This document shows positions 1 to 5,592 of a stretch of 8,103 nucleotides of DNA, one piece after another (within the stretch, counting starts at the first letter, position 1; each line of letters begins with the position of its first letter). The notes below the pieces were generated by a model. The model did no database searches and had not been told where the DNA came from. It saw only the letters and a program-made list of their open reading frames with translations. The translations under genes were made by a program, and so were the position numbers. Location: positions 1 to 8,103 of the forward strand of contig DIKB01000105.1 of the NCBI GenBank assembly GCA_002421445.1. Direction: 5' to 3'. The stretch is from Dehalococcoidia bacterium UBA5629. GTDB taxonomy: Bacteria; Chloroflexota; Dehalococcoidia; GIF9; UBA5629.

Positions 1-1271
1 TGGTTATCACTGTCGATAATGGCATAACTGCCCTTGAAGAGGTGGAGCATGGAATGGCGATGGGTATTGATATTATCGTCACTGATCATCATATTCCGCT
101 CAGTACTCTGCCGAAGGCCAGTGCGGTTGTTAATCCCAGGCGGATCGATTCCCTGTACCCCTTTCTCGACCTGGCAGGGGTCGGTGTAGCCTGCAAATTT
201 CTTCAGGCGATGAGGAAACGATGCGGTGCAGATGATGGGGATGATTCATTTCTCGAGCTGGTGGCAATCGGTACCGTGGCTGATATGATGCCGCTTGTCG
301 GTGAGAATCGGTACTGGATTAAGCGGGGTTTGGAGATCATTAACACTACAAAGCGTCTCGGACTTCAGGAGATGTTCCAGTGCGCGGGCATTAAGCCCGG
401 CATGGTGGAAACGTCGACGATCTCATGGAGCATCGGTCCCCGGATAAATGCTGCCGGCAGAATCGATAGTGCGACGACAAGTTATAAGCTTCTTGTAACG
501 CAGGATAGAGATGAGGCAAAACAGCTTGCCAGCGATCTTGAGGCGAAGAATGCGGAGCGATTACAAATGACTGTGGACCTTCAGAAACGAGCCAGGGAGA
601 AAATCGTTGTTGAGGGAACCGGCCGCTGGTTATTGATGACAGGCGATAGCGATTATCCGGAGGGTATTACCGGTCTCGTTGCCGGCAGGCTGACCGATGA
701 GTTTTATCGTCCTGTCATATTGCTGACTATCGGACAGGAATCAACTCGTGGCAGCGGACGCAGCATTCGTGAATTCAATATTATGGCTGCGTTGGAACAG
801 AATGCGGATATTCTGCTTAAATTTGGCGGACATAAACGGGCTGCCGGATTTACAATCGCTACCGCAAACCTGAATGCTCTGAAACAGCGATTATACGATC
901 TGGCACATAAGGAACTGTCAGGCCTTGACCTGCGTCCGCATATTGATATCGATGCAGACATACCGCTCTCTTTTTGCGGGGGCGATACATTCAGTCAGAT
1001 ACAACGGCTGGCTCCATTTGGCTTTGGTAACCCTGTGCCGGTGTTTCTCAGCAGAGGTGTGCAGGTTGTTGAGGCAAAGCCAGTGGGCGCTCACGAGAGC
1101 CATTTACGTATGAGAGTGAAGAATAATGGGATTATCTGGGATGTTATGGGATTCGGGCTTGGTGAGCAACTAAAAGAGGTGTCCAGTCATATTGATATCG
1201 TTTACAGTATGGAGATCGATCGATGGAACGGCGAAGAAAAGCTTCGTCTCAAACTCCTCGATTTCTCATAA
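1..1271 (+). CDS. recJ: RecJ single-stranded-DNA-specific 5'-3' exonuclease, 5' end cut off by the window
   Basis: RecJ degrades single-stranded DNA 5' to 3' in recombination and repair, using metal ions held by DHH-family aspartates and histidines. The frame is open from base 3, so the true start lies left of the window; by comparison with the ~577-residue E. coli protein roughly 130 N-terminal residues are missing. Visible motifs in order: VDNG (bases 12-23); the DHH triad (84-92); GPRINAAGRID (from about base 435); GLVAGRL (around 673-693); the DHHA1 signature GGHKRAAGF (825-851); and a C-terminal OB-type segment ending in a WNGEE...RLKLLDF strand pattern. The frame is unbroken to a TAA at 1269-1271. 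No intrinsic terminator follows; the next sequence is a repeat cluster. The family call is secure. The GTG at 42 is internal and is not the start. Confidence 0.96.
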   Translation, partial: VITVDNGITALEEVEHGMAMGIDIIVTDHHIPLSTLPKASAVVNPRRIDSLYPFLDLAGVGVACKFLQAMRKRCGADDGDDSFLELVAIGTVADMMPLVGENRYWIKRGLEIINTTKRLGLQEMFQCAGIKPGMVETSTISWSIGPRINAAGRIDSATTSYKLLVTQDRDEAKQLASDLEAKNAERLQMTVDLQKRAREKIVVEGTGRWLLMTGDSDYPEGITGLVAGRLTDEFYRPVILLTIGQESTRGSGRSIREFNIMAALEQNADILLKFGGHKRAAGFTIATANLNALKQRLYDLAHKELSGLDLRPHIDIDADIPLSFCGGDTFSQIQRLAPFGFGNPVPVFLSRGVQVVEAKPVGAHESHLRMRVKNNGIIWDVMGFGLGEQLKEVSSHIDIVYSMEIDRWNGEEKLRLKLLDFS

Positions 1272-1296
1272 GCGAAATAGCCATCATTCTGTCATC

Positions 1297-1466
1297 AATG
1301 ACATCGGTTGTCACCTTGAGCGCAGTCGAAAGGTCTTAGGTATCATTAGAACTTGGATTGTTATTTCAAATCAATGTATAAAAGCCACAGGAGATTTCTC
1401 GATTCCGCTTCGCTACACTCGAAATGACAATCGTTGTCACCCCGAGCACAGTCGAGGTGCCTCAGG
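1297..1466. repeat. Cluster of palindromic intergenic repeats (REP/MITE-like), three units
   Basis: Three related units lie just after recJ. Unit A (1309-1340) begins TTGTCACCTTGAGCGCAGTC. Unit B (about 1386-1430) is inverted; its complement begins TTGTCATTTCGAGTGTAGCG and ends GAGAAATCTCC. Unit C (1434-1466) is again forward, TTGTCACCCCGAGCACAGTC, and ends GCCTCAGG. A and B face each other across about 45 bases and could fold back as RNA or single-stranded DNA. The 19-base stretches at 1297-1315 and 1423-1441 (both AATGACA...TTGTCACC) are near-identical and 126 bp apart, so the cluster is partly a tandem duplication. Similar TGTCA-ended 'TGAGCG...TCGAA' palindromes occur between genes in many bacteria. 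No transposase is present, so mobility would have to be supplied in trans. Naming it as REP or MITE is inference. Confidence 0.7.
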
Positions 1467-1551
1467 TCACTATAAAAAATTCGCTCCCTCACTTCTTTCG
1501 TTTTTCTTCTCTATTATAATTGAAGTAGTTGCAGAACGTGGAGGTAAGACG

Positions 1552-1872
1552 ATGGATAATGAGCAAGTGATAATTAGTCCCGACACACTACCTGGGAGTG
1601 CGTCAGCACCGGTGTAATAAAAAGTCTGGTTACTGTGCTTGATACAGCGCGGTTTGTTATTATCAGGTGCTCCGGCAATTTCACGACAAATCTCGCGTTG
1701 GATGATTTTTTTTGCTGAAGATGCCCTGTTAGCAATTGCTCATAACGGCCTGCCGTTAACGAAAGATCACGGATATCCGGTGCGGCTTGTTGTGCCCCGT
1801 TTGTATTTCTGGAAAAGCGCGGGCTATCATAACCATGGTGACCCATGGAAAGAGGAACGATACTCACGTTGA
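1552..1872 (+). pseudogene. Decayed sulfite-oxidase-like molybdopterin oxidoreductase (YedY/SuoX fold), two internal deletions plus frameshift
   Basis: Three pieces in shifting frames read as one protein of the sulfite-oxidase-like molybdopterin family (intact members about 200 residues). Piece 1, 1552-1590, is the N-terminus MDNEQVIISPDTL behind a good ribosome site (GGAGGT, 1540-1545). After a deletion, piece 2 (1593-1712) reads WECVSTGVIKSLV, then VIIRCSGNFTTNLALDDFF. A run of eight T (1706-1713), one more than the frame needs, shifts into piece 3 (1714-1872): AEDALLAIAHNGLPLTKDHG, then RLVVPRLYFWKSA, then GYHNHGDPWKEERYSR and TGA. Between WKSA and GYHN about 20 residues normally present (KWxxG...FWE) are missing. 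The first deletion removes roughly 75 residues, including the segment expected to carry the molybdenum-ligand cysteine (DIHCxTxWS-type motif), so the product cannot be active. Piece 1 alone would give a 21-residue peptide ending at 1617. A TATAAT at 1515-1520 may be the relict promoter. The family call rests on remembered consensus. Confidence 0.82.
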
Positions 1873-1920
1873 AAACCTATTCGTAACACGATAGTAACCA
1901 TATTGTAACGCACTTGAAAC
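1872..1920 (+). promoter_or_regulatory. GlnR-like operator: 11-bp-periodic GTAAC/GAAAC repeats before amtB
   Basis: GTAAC occurs at 1883-1887, 1894-1898 and 1905-1909 and GAAAC at 1916-1920, each start exactly 11 bp after the last. AAAAC at 1872-1876 extends the register by one step. This is the pattern of the actinobacterial GlnR box (gTnAC-n6-GaAAc-n6 in tandem), bound by an OmpR-type nitrogen regulator that activates amtB-glnK in Streptomyces. The last repeat overlaps the proposed -35 element, as expected for an activator touching RNA polymerase. The repeat spacing is seen directly; the identity of the regulator is inferred. Confidence 0.65.
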
Positions 1921-1942
1921 ATTTCAACGTTAAACTTAGAAA
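1914..1942 (+). promoter_or_regulatory. Probable sigma-70-type promoter of amtB-glnB
   Basis: TTGAAA (1914-1919, 5 of 6 to the -35 consensus) lies 17 bp before TAGAAA (1937-1942, 4 of 6 to the -10). Transcription would start near 1949, giving a very short leader before the ribosome site AAGGAGGT at 1953-1960. The weak -10 fits a promoter needing an activator at the overlapping repeats. Confidence 0.45.
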
Positions 1943-1964
1943 ATTAGAAAACAAGGAGGTTGCA

Positions 1965-3188
1965 ATGAATTCTGGTGATACTGCATGGTTACTTATCTCT
2001 TCGGCGCTGGTCATGCTCATGACGCCTGCCCTGGCATTTTTCTATGGCGGTATGGTTAGACAGAAGAACGTTCTTTCGACCATTATGATGAGCTTTGCCA
2101 TTCTCGCATTGGTATCTGTTCTCTGGGTGCTCTATGGTTATACAATGAGTTTCGGCTCTGACAGGGGCGGCATAATTGGAGCACTGGACTGGATTGGGCT
2201 TACGGGTGTCGGACAGGAGCCTTCTTCCGTTTATGCCACTACCGTTCCTCACCTGGCCTTCATGGCTTTTCAGGCGACGTTTGCCATTATCACTGTTGCT
2301 CTCTGGACAGGTGCCGTCGTTGAACGCATCAAATTCAGTGCGCTGCTTGTTCTTGCAGCACTATGGCTTACGCTGGTATATGCACCGATAGCACACTGGG
2401 TGTGGGGCAGTGGCGGCTGGCTGGCTAGTTTAGGCGCTCTCGATTTTGCCGGTGGCACGGTGGTGCATGTGAATGCAGGTATTTCAGCTTTAGCGCTGGC
2501 ACTGGTGCTGGGTCCCCGAAAGGGATTTAAGGAGAAGATGCCGATGGAGCCAGGCAACATACCGTTTGTTGTTCTGGGCGCAGCTTTACTCTGGTTCGGT
2601 TGGTTCGGTTTTAATGCCGGAAGCGCTCTTACAGCAGGAGGATTAGCATCAAATGCATTCGTTACTACGAACACATCCGCTGCCACTGCTGCTCTTACCT
2701 GGATGTTACTCGGCTGGATTAATCGCAAACCTTCCGTTCTCGGCGCCGCTACCGGTGCTGTTGTCGGGTTGGTGGCTATTACTCCCGCGGCTGGCTTTGT
2801 TCAACCATGGGCAGCTATTCCGATAGGAGCTATAGCTTCAATCCTCTCTTACTATGTTATGATCTGGCGTACCAGGGTCAACAAGATAGATGAATCTCTC
2901 GATGTCTTTGCCTGTCATGGAGTGGGGGGAGCGTGGGGAGCTATCGCAACCGGCATTTTTGCCACAACCGCTGTTAATCCGGCAGGCTCTGGTTTACTGG
3001 ATGGAAACGCCGGACAGATTTTAATACAGATGGCTGCGATTGCTGCAACTATGGCCTACTCCTTTGTGGGCACCTGGATTCTGGCAAAGATAGTAAAGGC
3101 AACCATGGGAATTCGAGTCAACGACGTTGAAGAGACTGTTGGTCTTGATATTTCGCAGCACGGTGAGCGTGCCTATGGAGGGTTCTAA
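1965..3188 (+). CDS. amtB: Ammonium transporter, Amt/MEP/Rh family
   Basis: This is a 407-residue polytopic inner-membrane protein carrying ammonium into the cell as a trimer, with a pore gated by PII. The start chosen is the ATG at 1965, four bases after a full AAGGAGGT; an upstream TTG at 1914 in the same frame lies in the promoter and has no ribosome site. From this start the first membrane helix begins almost at once (TAWLLISSALVMLMTPALAF), so there is no E. coli-style cleaved signal peptide. Pore residues are present: the phenylalanine gate (F106 in FQATFA and F216 in WFGFNAGS), D160 and H168 in GALDFAGGTVVH, and the second pore histidine H318 in FACHGVGGAWG. ERIKFSA and HWVWG are further family signatures. 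The length suits an 11-helix core. Its TAA shares one base with the ATG of the PII gene, so the two are translationally coupled. Confidence 0.97.
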   Translation: MNSGDTAWLLISSALVMLMTPALAFFYGGMVRQKNVLSTIMMSFAILALVSVLWVLYGYTMSFGSDRGGIIGALDWIGLTGVGQEPSSVYATTVPHLAFMAFQATFAIITVALWTGAVVERIKFSALLVLAALWLTLVYAPIAHWVWGSGGWLASLGALDFAGGTVVHVNAGISALALALVLGPRKGFKEKMPMEPGNIPFVVLGAALLWFGWFGFNAGSALTAGGLASNAFVTTNTSAATAALTWMLLGWINRKPSVLGAATGAVVGLVAITPAAGFVQPWAAIPIGAIASILSYYVMIWRTRVNKIDESLDVFACHGVGGAWGAIATGIFATTAVNPAGSGLLDGNAGQILIQMAAIAATMAYSFVGTWILAKIVKATMGIRVNDVEETVGLDISQHGERAYGGF

Positions 3189-3553
3189 TGAAGAAGATAG
3201 AAGCGATCATCAAGGAAGAACGGCTCGATGCTGTCAAGAAAGCATTGGAAGCTAAAGGCATCCTCGGCATGACTGTCTCCGAAGTTGTAGGTAGAGGAAG
3301 ACAAAAAGGGTTAAGTCTTCAATGGCGCGCCGGAGAATATCGGATAGATTTGCTGCACAAGATGAAGCTGGAAATTGTCGTAGACGATGCTGATTGTGAC
3401 ATGGTTATCAGCACCGTTACTGAAGCTGCTCGTACCGGCGGTATTGGCGATGGTATGATCTTTGTGTTGCCGGTGGAACATGCTATCCGTATTCGTACGG
3501 GCGAGAAGGATGAAACTGCTTTGTATCACGAACCTACTGCTGCCAGCGTATAA
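3188..3553 (+). CDS. glnK: PII nitrogen-signalling protein (GlnB/GlnK family)
   Basis: PII trimers bind ATP/ADP and 2-oxoglutarate and, next to an amt gene, normally plug the transporter when nitrogen is plentiful. At 121 residues it has the usual length plus a short tail after TGEKDE. The start overlaps the amtB stop by one base; GGAGGG at 3177-3182 serves as ribosome site. The T-loop reads GRGRQKG...GEYRIDLLHK, and numbering matches E. coli GlnB without gaps: Q39, K40, Y51 (the uridylylation site) and K58 are kept, Y46 is W46 and position 49 is glycine. The C-terminal signature TGGIGDGMIFVLPVE...IRIRTGE keeps G87, G89, R101 and R103, but position 85 is glycine and position 90 is methionine where most PII proteins have the ATP-contacting lysine. 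The order amtB-PII is the reverse of the enterobacterial glnK-amtB. The symbol glnK is given for the amt linkage; glnB is equally defensible. Confidence 0.95.
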   Translation: MKKIEAIIKEERLDAVKKALEAKGILGMTVSEVVGRGRQKGLSLQWRAGEYRIDLLHKMKLEIVVDDADCDMVISTVTEAARTGGIGDGMIFVLPVEHAIRIRTGEKDETALYHEPTAASV

Positions 3554-3571
3554 CGTAAGAACTCTCTCTTT

Positions 3572-3600
3572 TTGCCGCAATTCGAGTGCTGTGTTATAAT
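3572..3600 (+). promoter_or_regulatory. Sigma-70-type promoter of the thioredoxin operon, extended -10
   Basis: TTGCCG (3572-3577, 4 of 6) and a perfect TATAAT (3595-3600) are 17 bp apart. A TG one base before the -10 (TGtTATAAT) makes it an extended -10. Predicted transcription start is about 3607. There is no terminator hairpin between the PII stop and this site, so some read-through from amtB is possible. Confidence 0.7.
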
Positions 3601-3606
3601 AATTAC

Positions 3607-3628
3607 TATATTAGCATATACTAATATA
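3607..3628. promoter_or_regulatory. Perfect 8-6-8 palindrome at the thioredoxin transcription start (probable operator)
   Basis: TATATTAG (3607-3614) and its exact reverse complement CTAATATA (3621-3628) flank a six-base centre, CATATA. The palindrome begins at the predicted +1 of the promoter just upstream, where a bound dimer would block initiation. A stem of only A-T and two G-C pairs would be a poor RNA hairpin, so a DNA-binding site is the better reading. The size and AT-richness suit small winged-helix repressors such as the ArsR/SmtB family, but no regulator gene is in the window. Confidence 0.6.
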
Positions 3629-3657
3629 TAGATCAGAAGCAATGACAAGGAGGAAAC

Positions 3658-3984
3658 ATGAGCATAGAGTTAAAAATCACAGCGGCAAATTTTGATTCTG
3701 AGACGAAGGAAGGCGTTACTCTGGTTGATTTCTGGGCACCATGGTGTGGTCCGTGCCGGATGCAGGGACCAATACTGGAAAAAGTGGAAACAAAGGTTAA
3801 CGGAAAAGCAAAAATAGGCAAGTGTAATGTTGACGAAGAGCGCGCTCTGGCGTTGAAATTCAATGTGCAAAGCATACCGACGCTGATTATTTTTGATGGG
3901 AGTAAAGAGGTAGACCGGATGGTTGGAGTTCAGCAGGAGAATGTTCTTGTGGATAAACTGACCAAACAGGCAGCGACCACATGA
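3658..3984 (+). CDS. trxA: Thioredoxin
   Basis: This is a 108-residue cytoplasmic thiol-disulfide oxidoreductase of standard thioredoxin length. The active site FWAPWCGPC places the redox cysteines at 30 and 33; the buried aspartate is D24, and the cis-proline is P74 in QSIPTL. An extra cysteine at position 56 (GKCNVDE, where thioredoxins usually have leucine or valine) could form a regulatory or mixed disulfide. There is no signal peptide. The start ATG follows AAGGAGG (3647-3653) at a good distance. It has its own promoter and a palindromic operator. A small membrane-peptide gene follows 22 bases after the stop and an intrinsic terminator closes the unit. The reductase partner is not in the window. 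Confidence 0.95.
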   Translation: MSIELKITAANFDSETKEGVTLVDFWAPWCGPCRMQGPILEKVETKVNGKAKIGKCNVDEERALALKFNVQSIPTLIIFDGSKEVDRMVGVQQENVLVDKLTKQAATT

Positions 3985-4006
3985 GTTTTAAAAAGGAGAT
4001 TGTTTG

Positions 4007-4102
4007 ATGATCTGGAGAGCAACCTCAAACCCCTGGTCAGGGGCTATTATGGGAGCGGTGATAGGTTTGCTTATTGCTGCAGCAACCGTGTCTGAGGTAT
4101 AA
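4007..4102 (+). CDS. 31-residue single-span membrane peptide with glycine zipper
   Basis: This short gene has all the signs of being translated: AAGGAG at 3993-3998, eight bases before an ATG, then 31 codons to a TAA, placed 22 bases after trxA and before the shared terminator. The product starts MIWRATSNPWSG and has one hydrophobic span at about residues 13-28 (AIMGAVIGLLIAAATV), with an arginine on the N-terminal side and a glutamate near the C-terminus, which favours N-inside orientation by the positive-inside rule. G12, G16 and G20 form a GxxxGxxxG glycine zipper, a helix-packing motif, suggesting self-association or docking to another membrane protein. I do not recognise a family. Co-transcription with thioredoxin suggests a link to redox stress or a membrane partner, but that is inference. 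Confidence 0.6.
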   Translation: MIWRATSNPWSGAIMGAVIGLLIAAATVSEV

Positions 4103-4124
4103 AACCTCATTGTATTTTGTATTG

Positions 4125-4158
4125 AAAGCCTTCGTAGAACACGCTGCGAAGGCTTTTT
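4125..4158 (+). terminator. Intrinsic terminator of the thioredoxin operon
   Basis: AAAGCCTTCG (4125-4134) pairs perfectly with CGAAGGCTTT (4147-4156). The stem extends inward by a G-T pair, A-T and G-C (4135-4137 with 4144-4146) to about 13 pairs around a six-base loop. It runs into five T (4154-4158). On the minus strand the same hairpin is followed only by TTTCAAT, so it is at best a weak terminator for the convergent rluD operon. Confidence 0.88.
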
Positions 4159-4190
4159 CGTTGCTATGATTACGTTGTGGTATGATAGTT

Positions 4191-5105
4191 CTAATGAGAC
4201 TGCGCCCTTATACTGTTTACTGTTTGTTGCAGATCGGCGGGCAGAGCGGACTCAAATTCCCTGTATGTTCCTGTTGAAGGCAGGTTAAATCCAAGTTTAT
4301 GCGCATGGAGAAATTGGCGTTTCAGAAAGGTAGACTTGCCTCCGTATGTGCTATCGCCGACGACAGGATAGCCGATTGCAGACAGATGCACCCGTATCTG
4401 ATGTGTCCGCCCTGTTTTTAAAACTACTTCAAGCAATGTATTATTGCCGGCATATTCTCTGATCCGGTACTCTGTCCGCGCTTCCTTGCCTTTTTCCACG
4501 ACTGCCATTCGTTTTCTGTTATACGGATCCCGGCCTATCGGCGCTTCAATGATACCGTGGGGGGATGTTACTCTGCCTTTTACGAGAGCAAGATAGACTT
4601 TGGTGATAGACCGTGCTTTAAATTGCCCGATGAGATTTTGCTGTGCAGCGTCATTTTTGGCTACAACGAGCAAACCAGAAGTATCTTTATCGAGTCTGTG
4701 CACAATTCCCGGACGGTTTGGGCTGCCGATTTTTGCCAGGGGCGGGTAATATGCCAGCAATGCGTTGATCAGCGTCTGCCCGTGATGTCCCGGCGCGGGA
4801 TATACTGTCATCCCGGCCGGCTTATCCAGAATGATAACATCAGCATCCTCATAGATGACGCTCAGAGGGATCGATTCCGGGAGGATAATATTATCCTCCG
4901 GTGGCGGTATCGTAATGATAACGGTATCGCCGATTGTTATTTTCAGGCTAGCTTTTGCAATTTGCCCGTTGACCAGAACATTATCCAGGTTAATGAGCTT
5001 TTGAATATATGATCGGGAAAGAGCGGGCAATTCTCGTGCTAGAAACCTATCAAGACGAATCAGCGGCTCATTAATCTGGTACGTTTTTATTTCTTGTGTT
5101 GGCAC
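4191..5105 (-). CDS. rluD: RluD-type 23S rRNA pseudouridine synthase (RluA family)
   Basis: This is a 304-residue cytoplasmic enzyme that isomerises uridines in large-subunit rRNA to pseudouridine. An N-terminal S4 RNA-binding domain (about residues 15-65, RLDRFLAREL...SRSYIQKLI) is followed by the RluA catalytic domain (about 85-290). The catalytic aspartate is D139 in HRLDKDTSG, the same number as in E. coli RluD; KTGRTHQIRVH (230-240) and GDSTYGG (250-256) are further signatures. The start taken is GTG at 5103-5105, inside the end of lspA (35-bp overlap), with AAGGA (complement of 5116-5120) ten bases upstream; there is no ATG before the S4 domain. It is the last gene of the DksA-like/lspA/rluD operon. 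Assignment to RluD rather than RluA or RluC rests on the S4 domain and length, so the exact target uridines are uncertain. Confidence 0.92.
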   Translation of the reverse strand: MPTQEIKTYQINEPLIRLDRFLARELPALSRSYIQKLINLDNVLVNGQIAKASLKITIGDTVIITIPPPEDNIILPESIPLSVIYEDADVIILDKPAGMTVYPAPGHHGQTLINALLAYYPPLAKIGSPNRPGIVHRLDKDTSGLLVVAKNDAAQQNLIGQFKARSITKVYLALVKGRVTSPHGIIEAPIGRDPYNRKRMAVVEKGKEARTEYRIREYAGNNTLLEVVLKTGRTHQIRVHLSAIGYPVVGDSTYGGKSTFLKRQFLHAHKLGFNLPSTGTYREFESALPADLQQTVNSIRAQSH

Positions 5106-5592
5106 TGATCTTGTTTCCTTTTCGAAATGTGAATAATACTGAGATTGCGAGGATGCAGGTGCCTATCGTGATACATGAATCAGCGATATTGAATGCTGGC
5201 CAGTAAACATCGCTCCATAACCGGACGTAGATAAAATCGGTGACATATCCTCGCCATACCCGATCTATCAGATTTCCTGTGGCGCCTGCAAAGATGAGCG
5301 CCAGAGAGAATCCACCCCATGAAGCTATACGGGATACATAGGGATAAAAGCCGATCATTGCGATCAATCCCGCAAGCGCAAGAATGCTCAGGATGAGTGT
5401 TTGACTACTGAACAATCCGAATGCAGCACCAGGGTTTTGAATATGAATTATAGTCAATGGACCGATCGGGGGGAATGATTCACCAAGGGACAGCGTTGCC
5501 CTGATCCATTGTTTGCTGAGTTGGTCCAGAGCGATGATTATAAAGGAGAGGAGGAGAATACCTCCCTCTCGTTTCCAGCTAAGCTTAGACAT
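5071..5592 (-). CDS. lspA: Lipoprotein signal peptidase (signal peptidase II)
   Basis: LspA is a four-span membrane aspartyl protease that cleaves the signal peptide of prolipoproteins after the lipobox cysteine is lipidated. The 173-residue product has family length. Start chosen: ATG at 5590-5592, giving MSKLSWKREGG directly before the first membrane helix; the frame is open further upstream, but that extension lies within the preceding gene and is not LspA-like. Signatures in order: ALDQLSK with D23, NPGAAFGLF (53-61), ATGNLIDR (104-111), YVTDF (D119) and FNIADS (D138). D119 and D138 are 19 apart, as are the crystallographic catalytic pair D124/D143 of Pseudomonas LspA. The start overlaps the preceding stop by eight bases and has no clear ribosome site of its own, so it probably relies on re-initiation. 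Confidence 0.95.
   Translation of the reverse strand: MSKLSWKREGGILLLSFIIIALDQLSKQWIRATLSLGESFPPIGPLTIIHIQNPGAAFGLFSSQTLILSILALAGLIAMIGFYPYVSRIASWGGFSLALIFAGATGNLIDRVWRGYVTDFIYVRLWSDVYWPAFNIADSCITIGTCILAISVLFTFRKGNKISANTRNKNVPD

Noticed and set aside
1290..1303. TGTCAT-CA-ATGACA palindrome right after recJ as a terminator hairpin
   Set aside because: A two-base loop cannot close and no T-run follows; it is better read as the edge of the repeat cluster.
1192..1617. Open plus-strand frame of 141 codons bridging the end of recJ, the repeats and the pseudogene start
   Set aside because: It starts inside recJ in another frame and its middle is translated repeat (CHLERSRKV, CHPEHSRGA), a known annotation artefact. 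Only its last 22 codons (1552-1617) have a ribosome site, and these are the N-terminus of the broken molybdoenzyme gene.
1574..1867. Minus-strand frame of 97 codons
   Set aside because: It lies antisense to the pseudogene, whose plus-strand pieces show clear family motifs; there is no ribosome site and no recognisable protein.
1914..1964. TTG start giving amtB 17 extra N-terminal residues
   Set aside because: The extension is basic and not Amt-like, overlaps the promoter and regulatory repeats, and lacks a ribosome site, whereas ATG 1965 has a perfect one.
2270..2728. Minus-strand frame of 152 codons
   Set aside because: It is the complement shadow of amtB, with no start context or protein resemblance.
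4557..5012. Plus-strand frame of 151 codons
   Set aside because: It is antisense to rluD, whose motifs are complete; no ribosome site.
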